Assembly: GCF_009674565.1 (NCBI RefSeq)
Contig: NZ_WKJL01000027.1
Span: 1-64,000, forward strand
DNA: 64,000 nucleotides
Reading direction: 5' to 3'
Source: Duganella aquatilis
GTDB lineage: Bacteria; Pseudomonadota; Gammaproteobacteria; Burkholderiales; Burkholderiaceae_D
Below, piece after piece: positions 1 through 8,495 of this stretch. The notes under the pieces are model-generated. The model saw only the letters and a program-made list of their open reading frames with translations, was not told the DNA's origin and ran no database searches. The translations under genes were made by a program, and so were the position numbers. How positions within the stretch are numbered: the first letter of the stretch is position 1; each line of letters opens with the position of its first letter.

Positions 1-338
1 TGCAGCGCCAGCGGCGGCATGCTGGCGCCGTAGTCGGCGCGCAGTTCGCGCTCCAGCTGCATCAGCGCCAGGTCGGTGGCGGCGCGGCCGCGTTGCAGGC
101 GCTGGCGCCGCGCCGGATCGGCCGGCGTGGCGTCGCCCAGCATGGCGTTGACCGGGCCGCGTTCGAACGACAGCTTCTCCGCCGCCACCATGGCCGCCTG
201 CGTCAGGCGCAGCGCCTGCAGGCCGGTGCTGGTGGCGTCGTAGCGGCGCCAGGCGTCGTGCGCGATGTGTCCCAGCATGCCGCACACCAGCAGCGCCAGG
301 ACGGCGGTGGACAGTGTTAGCAGGCGGGTCAGCTTCAT
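1..338 (-). CDS. Membrane-anchored sensor protein, N-terminal part (cut by window edge)
   Basis: Only the first 112 codons are present; the gene runs off the left edge. The start is an ATG followed by a hydrophobic segment at about residues 4-22 (LLTLSTAVLALLVCGMLG), which looks like an uncleaved signal anchor. After it comes an alpha-helical periplasmic-looking stretch (about residues 28-112) with an E-K-L-S-F-E-R-G-P-V-N motif. Similar beginnings occur in betaproteobacterial GGDEF/EAL or histidine kinase sensors with a nitrate/nitrite-sensing-like four-helix domain. The output domain is outside the window, so the function is not known. It is divergent from panD. No strong Shine-Dalgarno is visible. 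Confidence 0.6.
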   Translation of the reverse strand, partial: MKLTRLLTLSTAVLALLVCGMLGHIAHDAWRRYDATSTGLQALRLTQAAMVAAEKLSFERGPVNAMLGDATPADPARRQRLQRGRAATDLALMQLERELRADYGASMPPLAL

Positions 339-506
339 GAAAATAGTTGAATATGTTTACAAGGAAACAATATGCCACAAAGCGGCGAGGAGCGGGGGGA
401 ATACGGCGGCGCCAGGCGGCAAATGGTACAATGCCGCCCTCGCGTCGCTGCCTCTGCCTGGACAGGATGCAAAGTTTGAACGATTACTATCGAGGGAAAG
501 AATTCT

Positions 507-866
507 ATGCAACGTATTATGCTGCGCTCCAAGCTGCACCGCGTGACGGTGACCCAGGCCGACCTGAACTACGAAGGTTCCTGCGGTATCGACGTGGACC
601 TGCTGGAAGCCGCCGATATCAAAGTCAACGAACAGATCGAACTGTATAACGTCAACAACGGCGAGCGCTTCGCCACCTACGCCATTCCCGGCAAGCGCGG
701 CAGCGGCGAGATTTCGCTGAACGGCGCCGCCGCCCGCAAGGCGCAGCTGGGCGACCTGCTGATCATCTGCACCTACGGTCCGATGACCGACCAGGAGATC
801 GAGACCCACGTGCCGAAGCTGGTGTTTGTCGATGAAAACAACAAAATCAAAAGCATCAAGAAGTAA
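507..866 (+). CDS. panD: Aspartate 1-decarboxylase (pro-enzyme)
   Basis: A cytoplasmic pyruvoyl enzyme that decarboxylates L-aspartate to beta-alanine for pantothenate and coenzyme A synthesis. The 119-residue length is normal for the family. The self-cleavage site Gly24-Ser25 lies in the motif YEGSCGID; Ser25 becomes the pyruvoyl group. Other conserved parts are the start MQRIMLRSKLHRVTVT and the GKRGSGEISLNGAAARK segment (about residues 62-78). A GAGGGAAAG Shine-Dalgarno lies about 7 bases before the ATG. It appears to be a single-gene unit, closed by a strong terminator 6 bases after the stop. The rest of the pantothenate pathway is not in this window. Confidence 0.97.
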   Translation: MQRIMLRSKLHRVTVTQADLNYEGSCGIDVDLLEAADIKVNEQIELYNVNNGERFATYAIPGKRGSGEISLNGAAARKAQLGDLLIICTYGPMTDQEIETHVPKLVFVDENNKIKSIKK

Positions 867-872
867 ATAAAA

Positions 873-897
873 AGCGCTCCCCGGAGCGCTTTTTTTT
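873..897. terminator. Rho-independent terminator after panD, probably bidirectional
   Basis: An inverted repeat AGCGCTCC/GGAGCGCT is followed on the plus strand by an eight-T run and preceded by an A-rich stretch, so it can end transcription from panD and also from the convergent Crp/Fnr gene, whose stop codon lies in the T-run. Confidence 0.88.
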
Positions 898-1516
898 ATG
901 GCTTGCTGCCGTCCTGCCGCAGCAGCTGCGACATGTACTGCGGCGTGATGCCGAGGAACGACGCCACCACCTTCTGCGAAATGCGCTGCTCCAGTCCCGG
1001 ATATTCGCGGCGGAAGGCGATCAGCCGGCCCTGCGCCGGCGAGGCGTTCAGGTACAGCCGGCGGCTCTGGTCGATGATGCTGCGCTGGGCGGCGCCCAGG
1101 TAGTAATCGCGCAGGTCGTTGTTGCTCTTGTACAGGGCGCTCACTTCCGCCCAATCCAGCCGATAGCCGTGAACGGCGGTTTCGGCCACCACGAAGTTCA
1201 GCGCCGGCACAGCGTCGCATGAACGCAACAGATCGTCGTGCGCGCCGACCGGTTCGCCGTCGCTCTGGAAGTGCAGCGTGACCTCGTTGCCGGCGTCCGT
1301 GATGAAACCGGTCCGCGTGACGCCGCTGTGCAGCCAGTGAATATAGTGAGCGGGCGTGCCGATGCGTTGCAGGTACTCGCCCTTGCGCATGCTGAAAGGC
1401 ACCGCCAGCGGCGCCAGCAAACGCGACGCTTCATCGTACAGTTCGGGAGTCACGCCATAGCGGCGGGATACGACTTCGCGGTATTTCGCGCGGTGTTCTT
1501 GGAATGCGTTGCTCAT
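896..1516 (-). CDS. Crp/Fnr family transcriptional regulator
   Basis: A 206-residue one-component regulator. Residues about 30-120 form a cyclic-nucleotide-binding-like beta barrel (KGEYLQRIG, then ...HSGVTRTGFITDAGNEVTL). Residues about 175-203 form a helix-turn-helix (QRISQKVVASFLGITPQYMS). There is no Fnr-type N-terminal cysteine cluster, so an iron-sulfur oxygen sensor is unlikely. The ligand and targets cannot be told from sequence. It shares the 3' terminator with panD. A near-perfect palindrome at 1606-1621 lies about 90 bases upstream and could be its own operator. The start is supported by homologous N-terminal shape; its Shine-Dalgarno is weak. Confidence 0.85.
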   Translation of the reverse strand: MSNAFQEHRAKYREVVSRRYGVTPELYDEASRLLAPLAVPFSMRKGEYLQRIGTPAHYIHWLHSGVTRTGFITDAGNEVTLHFQSDGEPVGAHDDLLRSCDAVPALNFVVAETAVHGYRLDWAEVSALYKSNNDLRDYYLGAAQRSIIDQSRRLYLNASPAQGRLIAFRREYPGLEQRISQKVVASFLGITPQYMSQLLRQDGSKP

Positions 1517-1605
1517 CTCAGTTTTTTAGGAGTGGCGGATGGCCGTCCTGCAATGTTGTATTTAAAATCCAGCTATGTAAACGGCCGTACAAAAGGAACT
1601 TCAAA

Positions 1606-1621
1606 GTGTAAACGTTTTCAC
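1606..1621. promoter_or_regulatory. Near-perfect 16-bp palindrome upstream of the Crp/Fnr gene
   Basis: GTGTAAACGTTTTCAC is palindromic except for one mismatched pair. It lies in an AT-rich 252-base gap between the Crp/Fnr gene and a chemoreceptor, and has the size of a dimeric repressor/activator site. Which protein binds is unknown; the neighbouring Crp/Fnr protein is the obvious candidate. Confidence 0.35.
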
Positions 1622-1768
1622 AGTCTGCGACACAATATTTGTTGCAGATTAGAATGAAAATTAAAATTTATTCCAAACTTCAATCAGTTGAACAAGTTGC
1701 TTTCATTCATGGTTTTGGCGTTACTATAGAAACACTATAAGCAACACTATGCGTACCGGAGACCTCGT

Positions 1769-3382
1769 ATGAACATCAGTGACCTCAGCATCGGCAGGCG
1801 CCTGGCGTTGGGCTTTGCCATCATTCTTGCCGTCCTCATTCTCAACACCGGCCTCGGCATTTACCGCCTGCAGGGCGTCGCCTCGGCCACGCGCGACATG
1901 ATGCAGACGCCGCTGGCCAAGGAGCGCCTGATTTCCGACTGGTACCGCACCGTGTTTGCCGGCATCCGCCGCACCACCGCCGTCGCCAAGAGCGCCGACC
2001 CGGCGCTGGCCACCTTCTTTGCCGACGAGGCCAAGGAAGGCACCAGCTACGCGCAAAGCCTGATCAAGCAGATCGAAGTGCTGACCAACGACACCGACAA
2101 GAAGCTGATGGATGAGCTGGTGGAGACGCGCAAGCTCTACGTCAGCTCGCGCGACAACGTGATGAAGGCCAAGAGCGCCGGCGACGCCGCCGAGGCCACG
2201 CGCCTGCTGGACCAGGTCTACCTGCCGGCGGCCAAGACCTATGAAGGCATGCTGCAGAAAATCCTCGACCACCAGCGCAAGGAAATCGACGCCGCCGCCG
2301 CCCGCATCGACGAGGTGGCGGCGCAGAGCCGCACCCTGCTGGTGCTGCTGGCGATCCTGGTGGTGGCGTTCGGTGTGGCCTTCGCCTGGTGGCTGACGGC
2401 CGGCATCACGCGCCCGATCAACGAGGCGGTGGCGCTGGCCGAGTGCGTGGCCGAGGGCGACCTGGTCGACCGCAGCGGCCGCGCGCACACCGACTACAGC
2501 AAGGACGAACCGGGCAAGCTGCTGCATGCCCTGAACCGCATGTCGCAAAGCCTGGTGACCATCGTCAGCGAGGTGCGCAGCGGCACGGATACCATCTCCA
2601 CCGCCTCGACGGAAATCGCCGCCGGCAACCTGGACCTGTCGTCGCGCACCGAGGAGCAGGCCAGTTCGCTGGAGGAAACCGCGTCGTCGATGGAAGAGCT
2701 GACCAGCACCGTCAAGCAGAACGCCGAGAACGCGCGCCAGGCCAACCAGCTGGCGGCCAGCGCGGCCGAGGTGGCGCAGCGCGGCGGCGCCGAAGTGGCG
2801 GACGTGGTGCAGACCATGGCCTCGATCGATCAGTCGTCGAAGAAGATCGTCGACATCATCGGTGTGATCGACGGCATCGCCTTCCAGACCAACATCCTGG
2901 CCTTGAACGCGGCGGTGGAAGCGGCGCGCGCCGGCGAGCAGGGCCGCGGCTTCGCGGTGGTGGCGTCCGAGGTGCGCAACCTGGCCCAGCGTTCGGCCAG
3001 CGCCGCCAAGGAAATCAAGTCGCTGATCGACGATTCGGTCGGCAAGGTGGAAACCGGCACGCGGCTGGTCGGCCAGGCCGGCAGCACCATGGAGGAGGTG
3101 GTGCGCAGCATCGAGCGCGTGACCGCCATCATGGCGGAGATCAGCAACGCCAGCGTCGAGCAGACCCACGGCATCGAGCAGATCAACATGGCCATCTCGC
3201 AGATGGACCATGTGACGCAGCAGAACGCCGCCCTGGTGGAGCAGGCCGCCGCCGCCGCCGGCTCGATGCAGGAACAGGCCGCGCAGCTGGCCGAAGCGGT
3301 CAGCATCTTCAAGCTGGACGATGCGGCGGCGCCGCGCCGAGTCGGCCTGTCGCGCGCGAAGCTGCTGGCTTCATTCAGTTAA
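1769..3382 (+). CDS. Methyl-accepting chemotaxis protein (Tar/Tsr-type layout)
   Basis: A 537-residue inner-membrane chemoreceptor. A first membrane segment lies at about residues 10-30, a four-helix periplasmic ligand domain follows (about 31-188), then a second membrane segment (about 189-211), a HAMP domain (about 212-265) and the cytoplasmic signalling hairpin, whose tip IAFQTNILALNAAVEAARAG is canonical. The C-terminus (LLASFS) has no CheR-tether pentapeptide, unlike the receptors at 12.8-18.2 kb. A good GGAG Shine-Dalgarno precedes the ATG. The upstream gap has three ACTAT repeats spaced 11-12 bases apart (1723-1750). It is separate from the che operon by an inverted aqpZ gene. The ligand is unknown. 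Confidence 0.93.
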   Translation: MNISDLSIGRRLALGFAIILAVLILNTGLGIYRLQGVASATRDMMQTPLAKERLISDWYRTVFAGIRRTTAVAKSADPALATFFADEAKEGTSYAQSLIKQIEVLTNDTDKKLMDELVETRKLYVSSRDNVMKAKSAGDAAEATRLLDQVYLPAAKTYEGMLQKILDHQRKEIDAAAARIDEVAAQSRTLLVLLAILVVAFGVAFAWWLTAGITRPINEAVALAECVAEGDLVDRSGRAHTDYSKDEPGKLLHALNRMSQSLVTIVSEVRSGTDTISTASTEIAAGNLDLSSRTEEQASSLEETASSMEELTSTVKQNAENARQANQLAASAAEVAQRGGAEVADVVQTMASIDQSSKKIVDIIGVIDGIAFQTNILALNAAVEAARAGEQGRGFAVVASEVRNLAQRSASAAKEIKSLIDDSVGKVETGTRLVGQAGSTMEEVVRSIERVTAIMAEISNASVEQTHGIEQINMAISQMDHVTQQNAALVEQAAAAAGSMQEQAAQLAEAVSIFKLDDAAAPRRVGLSRAKLLASFS

Positions 3383-4071
3383 GCTGGATCGGCCTTGCCG
3401 ATGAAGCGGTAGACCGCCGCGCCCAGCAGGGCGCCGGCGATCGGCGCCGCCCAGAACAGCCACAGCTGGCTCACCGCCCAGTCGCCGACGTACAGCGCCA
3501 CGGCGGTGCTGCGCGCCGGGTTGACCGAGGTGTTGGTGACCGGGATCGAGATCAGGTGGATCAGCGTCAGCGCGAAACCGATCGGCAGCGGCGCGAAGCC
3601 TTTCGGCGCGCGGGCGTCGGTGGCGCCCAGGATCACCAGCAGGAACATCATGGTCATCACCACTTCCGACACCAGCGCTGCGGTCAGCGAGTAGCCACCC
3701 GGCGAGTGAGCGCCGTAGCCGTTGGCGGCGAAGCCGGCGCTGACATCAAAGCCGGCCTTGCCGCTGGCGATCACATACAGCACGCCGCCGGCGGCGATGC
3801 CGCCCAATACCTGCGCCACGATGTACGGCAGCAGCTGATTGGCCGGGAAGCGGCCGCCGGCCCACAGGCCGATCGACACCGCCGGATTCAGGTGGCAACC
3901 GGAGATGTGGCCGATGGCGTAGGCCATGGTCAGCACCGTCAGGCCGAAGGCCAGCGCCACGCCGAGCAGGCCGATGCCGACGCCGGGAAACGCCGCCGCC
4001 AGCACGGCGCTGCCGCAGCCGCCAAGCACCAGCCAGAAAGTACCAAAGAATTCCGCTCCATACTGCTTCAT
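3379..4071 (-). CDS. aqpZ: Aquaporin Z
   Basis: A 230-residue inner-membrane water channel of the MIP family. Both Asn-Pro-Ala boxes are present (HLNPAVS at about residue 61-67 and SVNPARS at about 184-190), together with about six hydrophobic segments and the family start MKQYGAEFFGTFWLVLGGCG. The ATG at 4071 was chosen because it begins exactly at this conserved start, although the frame stays open far upstream. Its stop codon overlaps the stop codon of the convergent chemoreceptor by a few bases. It has no functional link to chemotaxis that I can see. Confidence 0.96.
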   Translation of the reverse strand: MKQYGAEFFGTFWLVLGGCGSAVLAAAFPGVGIGLLGVALAFGLTVLTMAYAIGHISGCHLNPAVSIGLWAGGRFPANQLLPYIVAQVLGGIAAGGVLYVIASGKAGFDVSAGFAANGYGAHSPGGYSLTAALVSEVVMTMMFLLVILGATDARAPKGFAPLPIGFALTLIHLISIPVTNTSVNPARSTAVALYVGDWAVSQLWLFWAAPIAGALLGAAVYRFIGKADPA

Positions 4072-4432
4072 GTCCGACTCCAAAATGATGTTAAGTAATT
4101 TGCAAGCTTGCCAATGTACTAGCAAGCGCGCAAAAAGTCGAGCCCCCGCCGCTGGCGCATATGATGCAGTTGCGCAACAAGCGACTAGCAAGATGGATGC
4201 TGTTGCGATTAAAGGAGCCCTTTGCCTGCGAGGCTCCGTGGGCCGTGCCGCCGGGCGCGCCGTCGCTTGCATAATTGCGCGCCGCAGGCGATTTGCGCCG
4301 CTGCCGCGTGAAACTCCAGCTACAATGGATTCGCCTGTCGCACTGTGGCGTGGGCTGGGTTTCTGGGATACAGTTGGACTACCGGGGCATGCTGGGACGG
4401 CAGACTCCGAGATGACAGCGGGGTGGCGTCTA
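4072..4432. other. 361-base divergent intergenic region (aqpZ / che operon)
   Basis: No credible gene is visible here; open frames run through it only because of high GC content. It must hold the promoters of aqpZ (leftward) and of the chemosensory operon (rightward). A TACAAT at 4319-4324 resembles a -10 box, but no good -35 lies at the correct spacing. A GGAGCC/GGCTCC inverted repeat with a 12-base loop occurs near 4217-4240. I assign no specific regulator. Confidence 0.4.
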
Positions 4433-5596
4433 GTGAAGAACGATACCGGGTTGAACAGCAAAATTCTCGCGCCCTTCGGGCTGGCGATCGCCGGCGCCCT
4501 GGGCACCATCGTCGCGGGCTGGAGCGCCTGGGGCTGGTACACGCTGATCTGGGCCGCGCTGCTGCTGGCCGCCGCCGCGTGGCTGACGCGCGATACCGGT
4601 TTCGGCGTGGCCAGCGCCGCCGGCGACAATTCCATGATCGACCAGTATCTCGCCGGGCGCGAACGCTTCGGCGACGCCGTGCTGCCCGTGTGGTGCCGGC
4701 ATATCGAAAACTCCCGCACGCAGATGGAGGAGGCGGTGTCCGACCTGGCGTCGCGCTTCTCCAGCATCGTCGACAAGCTGGATAACGCGGTGCACGTCTC
4801 CAGCGCCAACAACCAGAACGGCAGTTCCATGACCGAGGTGTTCGCGCACAGCGAAACCCAGCTTGGCTCGGTGGTGACGTCGATGAAATCGGCGATGTCG
4901 TCCAAGCAGGCCATGCTGGCGCAGATCAAGGACCTGGAACGCTTTACGCGCGAGCTGCGCGGCATGGCCGAAGGCGTGGCCAGCATCGCCGCGCAAACCA
5001 ATCTGCTGGCGCTGAACGCCGCCATCGAAGCGGCGCGCGCCGGTCCGGCCGGCGCCGGCTTCGCGGTGGTGGCGCAGGAGGTGCGCATGCTGTCGATGCG
5101 CTCGGCCGAAACCGGCAAGGAGATCACCAACCGCGTGGGCCTGATCAGCAGCGCCATCCTGGCCGCCAGCCAGGCCGCCGAGCAATCGAGCGAATCGGAA
5201 GACAAGTCGATGCAGTCGGCCGAAGGCATGATCGATTCCGTGCTGGCCGAGTTCCGCCACATCACCGACGCGCTGGTGCAATCGTCCGAGCTGCTCAAGC
5301 AGGAGAGCATCGGCATCCAGGGCGAGGTGGGCCAGGCGCTGGTGCAGCTGCAGTTCCAGGACCGCGTCAGCCAGGTCATGTCGCACGTGCGCGAGAACAT
5401 GGAAAGCCTGCCGGCGCTGCTGCGCGAGAACCGGGCGCAATACGAGGCCAGCGGCGTGCTGGAAGCGCCCGATCCGGACCGTCTGCTGCACGAGCTGCAG
5501 AAGACCTACGCCATGGCCGAGGAACACGCGGTGCACAGCGGCGCGCGCCTGGCCGCGCCGGCCGCTTCCGAAGCCGACGAAATCACTTTTTTCTGA
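4433..5596 (+). CDS. Methyl-accepting chemotaxis protein without a periplasmic sensor domain
   Basis: First gene of the che operon, about 387 residues. Two hydrophobic segments near the N-terminus (about residues 10-46) have almost no loop between them, so there is no periplasmic ligand domain. A cytoplasmic signalling domain follows with the tip IAAQTNLLALNAAIEAARAG. After it comes a segment (QFQDRVSQVMSHVRENMESL) seen in short signalling proteins of alternative chemosensory systems. The GTG at 4433 was chosen for the GGGGTGG element 8 bases upstream; an in-frame ATG at 4412 is the alternative. The ligand may be intracellular or membrane-derived. Thirteen bases separate it from cheY. Confidence 0.85.
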   Translation: MKNDTGLNSKILAPFGLAIAGALGTIVAGWSAWGWYTLIWAALLLAAAAWLTRDTGFGVASAAGDNSMIDQYLAGRERFGDAVLPVWCRHIENSRTQMEEAVSDLASRFSSIVDKLDNAVHVSSANNQNGSSMTEVFAHSETQLGSVVTSMKSAMSSKQAMLAQIKDLERFTRELRGMAEGVASIAAQTNLLALNAAIEAARAGPAGAGFAVVAQEVRMLSMRSAETGKEITNRVGLISSAILAASQAAEQSSESEDKSMQSAEGMIDSVLAEFRHITDALVQSSELLKQESIGIQGEVGQALVQLQFQDRVSQVMSHVRENMESLPALLRENRAQYEASGVLEAPDPDRLLHELQKTYAMAEEHAVHSGARLAAPAASEADEITFF

Positions 5597-5609
5597 GGGT
5601 AGATAAGAT

Positions 5610-5978
5610 ATGGGAAAAACCATCATGGTGGTCGATGATTCGGCCTCTCTGCGTCAGGTAGTGGGAATAGCGCTGAAGGGCGCGGGATACGATGTGATCG
5701 AGGGACGGGACGGCGTCGATGCGCTGTCCAAATGCACCGGGCAGAAAATCCACCTGGTGGTGTGCGACGTCAACATGCCCAATATGGACGGCATCACCTT
5801 CGTCAAGCAGTTCAAGCAGCTGCCCAACTATAAGTTCACGCCGGTGATCATGCTGACCACCGAGTCGCAGGAAAGCAAGAAGGAAGAGGGCAAGGCGGCC
5901 GGCGCCAAGGCCTGGGTGGTCAAGCCCTTCAAGCCCGAGGTGCTGCTGGGCGCCGTGGCCAAGCTGGTGCTGCCATAA
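5610..5978 (+). CDS. cheY: CheY-type single-domain response regulator
   Basis: A 122-residue receiver with no output domain. The acidic pair is at Asp9/Asp10, the phospho-acceptor is Asp53 (CDVNMPNMDG), the switch Thr is at about 83 (MLTTES), and the conserved Lys105 lies in WVVKPFKP. It accepts phosphate from the CheA three genes downstream. No cheZ is seen in the window, so dephosphorylation must be intrinsic or done by another protein. The target could be a flagellar motor or another output; the operon also holds STAS and EAL proteins, so swimming is not the only possibility. Confidence 0.93.
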   Translation: MGKTIMVVDDSASLRQVVGIALKGAGYDVIEGRDGVDALSKCTGQKIHLVVCDVNMPNMDGITFVKQFKQLPNYKFTPVIMLTTESQESKKEEGKAAGAKAWVVKPFKPEVLLGAVAKLVLP

Positions 5979-6013
5979 TCGATCGAGAGTGAGCTAATTG
6001 AGCGGAGGCTGCG

Positions 6014-6310
6014 ATGGCGGACGACGTTACCCGGATTTCCCTTGACGGCGAAATGACGATCTACCGCGCCGCCGATCTGAAACTCAGCGTGCTGGAAGCG
6101 CTGCGCAAGACGCGCGTGCTGGAGATCGACCTGTCCGGCGTGACCGAGCTCGATACCGCCGGCCTGCAGGTGCTGATGCTGGCCAAGCAGGCCGCCGCCG
6201 CCGACCAGCGCGAGCTGCGCCTGCTGCAGCACAGCCCCGCCGTGGTGGAAATCTTCGAGATGCTGGACCTGGTCGCCTTCTTCGGCGACGCCGTGCTGAT
6301 ACACGCTTAG
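6014..6310 (+). CDS. STAS-domain protein (anti-sigma-antagonist-like)
   Basis: A 98-residue single STAS domain of the SpoIIAA/RsbV type. In that family a Ser in D-S-(S/T)-G is phosphorylated by a partner-switch kinase; here the site reads D47-T48-A49-G50 (TELDTAGLQVL), so the acceptor would be a threonine. It lies between cheY and cheA, 10 bases before cheA, which fits chemosensory systems carrying a STAS accessory protein. No partner-switch kinase or PP2C phosphatase is in the window. Its role in this array is inference only. Confidence 0.88.
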   Translation: MADDVTRISLDGEMTIYRAADLKLSVLEALRKTRVLEIDLSGVTELDTAGLQVLMLAKQAAAADQRELRLLQHSPAVVEIFEMLDLVAFFGDAVLIHA

Positions 6311-6319
6311 GGGGAAGCC

Positions 6320-8482
6320 ATGAACCTGGATGACGCGCTACAGACCTTCATCGCCGAAAGCCGCGAGCTGCTGGAGGAGATGGAGAACGCGCTGCTGAAT
6401 GTGGACCTGGCCGGCGACCAGGGCGAGGCGATCAACGCCATCTTCCGCGCCGCCCACACCATCAAGGGCTCGGCGGGCCTGTTCAGCCTTGACCACATCG
6501 TCGCCTTCACCCACGTGGTGGAAAGCCTGCTGGACAAGGTGCGCGACGGCAGCGTGACGCTCAACGATGAAATGGTGGTGCTGCTGCTGTCCTGCTGCGA
6601 CTACCTGTCCGGCATGATCGACGCGCTGGCCGCCGGCCGCCACGACCAGGATCCCGACACCGCGCCGGAAGGCGAGATGCTGCAACAGCAGCTGCGCCGC
6701 CACATGGACGGCGAGGCCGCGCCGGCGATCGCTTCCGGCCTGGCGGTGCACGCGGAACCGGGCGTGGAGCGCATCGACCAGCAGCATGGTGACAGCGACT
6801 ACTGGCACATCTCGCTGCGCTTCGGACGCGGCGTGCTGCAGAACGGCATGGACCCGATCGCCTTCCTGCGCTACCTGGGCAAGCTGGGACGCATCGTCGG
6901 CATCGCCACCATTCCCGATGCGCTGCCGCCCGCCGACGAAATGGATGCGGAGCTGTGCTACCTCGGTTTTGAAATCGCCTTCGACAGCACGGCCGACCGC
7001 GAGGCGATTGCCGGCGTGTTCGAGTTCGTGCAGGACGACTGCGAGATCCGCATCATCCCGCCCAACAGCAAGGTGTCGGAATACGTCAACCTGATCCGCG
7101 CCCTGCCGGAACTCGACGCCCGCCTCGGCGAGATCCTGGTCCACTGCGGCAGCGTTACCGCGCACGAGCTGGAAGGCGCCTTGCAGCAGCAGTCCGGCAA
7201 GCAGGAAGACGCGCCGCCGCAGCAGCTGGGCAGCATCCTGGTCGGCGCCGGCAACGTGCCGCCGGTGGTGGTGGAAGCCGCGCTGGCCAAGCAGAAGCAG
7301 GTCACCGAGCAGAAGGCGCAGGAGAGCCGCTCGATCCGCGTCGACTCCGATAAGCTGGATCGGCTGATCGACCTGGTGGGCGAACTGATTATCGCCGGCG
7401 CGCGCGCCAGCATGATCGGCCAGCAGATCCACAACACCGACCTGCTGGAATGCACCTCGACGCTGACCGGCCTGGTGGAGGACGTGCGCGATGCCGCGCT
7501 GGAGCTGCGCATGGTGAAGATCGGCGCCACCTTCAACCGCTTCCAGCGCGTGGTGCACGACGTGGCGCGGGAACTGGGCAAGGACATCGGCCTGATTGTC
7601 GACGGCGAGGATTCGGAACTGGACAAGACCGTGGTGGAAAAAATCGGCGACCCGCTGATGCACCTGGTGCGCAATGCCATGGACCACGGCATCGAGCCGG
7701 CCGACGTGCGCGTGGCGGCCGGCAAGCCGGCCAAGGGCATGATCAAGCTGAACGCCTTCCACGAATCGGGCAGCATCGTCATCGAAGTCAGCGACGACGG
7801 CGGCGGCCTGCGCAAGGAAAAGATCCTGGCCAAGGCCATCGAGCGCGGACTGGTGGACCCGGAGCGCAAGCTGACCGACAGCGAAATCTACAACCTGATT
7901 TTCGAGGCGGGCTTCTCGACGGCGGAGAAGATCACCAACCTGTCCGGGCGCGGCGTCGGCATGGACGTGGTCAAGCGGAATATCCAGGCGCTGCGCGGCA
8001 GCGTGGATGTCGGCAGCCGCGAAGGCCAGGGCACCACGGTCACCGTGCGCCTGCCGCTGACGCTGGCCATCATCGACGGCTTCCTGGTGCAGGTGGGATC
8101 GTCGGTGTTCGTCATCCCGCTCGACATGATCGAGGAGTGCATCGAATACGCCACCGAGCCGGGACAGGACTACACCGACCTGCGCGGCCAGGTACTGCCG
8201 CTGGTGCGCCTGCGCCAGCTGTTCCGCATCGACGGCGCGGCCACGCGGCGCGAGAGCATCGTGGTGCTCAAGTTCGGCAACCATCGCGCCGGGCTGGTGG
8301 TCGATACGCTGCTGGGCGAATTCCAGACCGTGATCAAGCCGCTCAGCCCCATGTTCAGCGAAGTGAAATGCATCAGCGGCTCCACCATCCTGGGCAGCGG
8401 CGAGGTGGCGCTGATCCTGGACGTGTCGGCGCTGATGCACACCGTGGCCGGCAAGGGCGCCGTGGCGGCGCTGGCCGCATAG
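6320..8482 (+). CDS. cheA: Chemotaxis histidine kinase CheA
   Basis: A 720-residue cytoplasmic kinase of the chemoreceptor array. The HPt domain is at residues 1-about 105, with phospho-His46 in AAHTIKGSAG. A linker region (about 150-330) has no clear classical P2 domain. A dimerization domain starts near 335 (RVDSDKLDRLIDLVGELI), the ATPase has the N-box HLVRNAMDHGIE and G-box GRGVGMDVVK, and the CheW-like coupling domain lies at about 580-715. It starts 10 bases after the STAS gene with a GGGGG-type Shine-Dalgarno. It phosphorylates the operon's CheY, CheB and probably the receiver-EAL protein. Confidence 0.96.
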   Translation: MNLDDALQTFIAESRELLEEMENALLNVDLAGDQGEAINAIFRAAHTIKGSAGLFSLDHIVAFTHVVESLLDKVRDGSVTLNDEMVVLLLSCCDYLSGMIDALAAGRHDQDPDTAPEGEMLQQQLRRHMDGEAAPAIASGLAVHAEPGVERIDQQHGDSDYWHISLRFGRGVLQNGMDPIAFLRYLGKLGRIVGIATIPDALPPADEMDAELCYLGFEIAFDSTADREAIAGVFEFVQDDCEIRIIPPNSKVSEYVNLIRALPELDARLGEILVHCGSVTAHELEGALQQQSGKQEDAPPQQLGSILVGAGNVPPVVVEAALAKQKQVTEQKAQESRSIRVDSDKLDRLIDLVGELIIAGARASMIGQQIHNTDLLECTSTLTGLVEDVRDAALELRMVKIGATFNRFQRVVHDVARELGKDIGLIVDGEDSELDKTVVEKIGDPLMHLVRNAMDHGIEPADVRVAAGKPAKGMIKLNAFHESGSIVIEVSDDGGGLRKEKILAKAIERGLVDPERKLTDSEIYNLIFEAGFSTAEKITNLSGRGVGMDVVKRNIQALRGSVDVGSREGQGTTVTVRLPLTLAIIDGFLVQVGSSVFVIPLDMIEECIEYATEPGQDYTDLRGQVLPLVRLRQLFRIDGAATRRESIVVLKFGNHRAGLVVDTLLGEFQTVIKPLSPMFSEVKCISGSTILGSGEVALILDVSALMHTVAGKGAVAALAA

Positions 8483-8495
8483 GAGGATAAAACAG

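Noticed and set aside
93..320. Small plus-strand frame at the left edge
   Set aside because: It is antisense to the partial sensor gene and lacks a Shine-Dalgarno.
427..432. TACAAT as a -10 box for panD
   Set aside because: There is no -35-like hexamer at a suitable distance, so the match alone is too weak to report as a promoter.
2389..4098. 569-codon plus-strand frame spanning the end of the first chemoreceptor and aqpZ
   Set aside because: It is an out-of-frame reading of the receptor followed by antisense of aqpZ; composition is Arg/Gly-rich.
3379..5400. 673-codon minus-strand frame that would fuse antisense receptor sequence to AqpZ
   Set aside because: Only the last 230 codons have protein features; AqpZ starts at its conserved MKQYGAEFFG at 4071.
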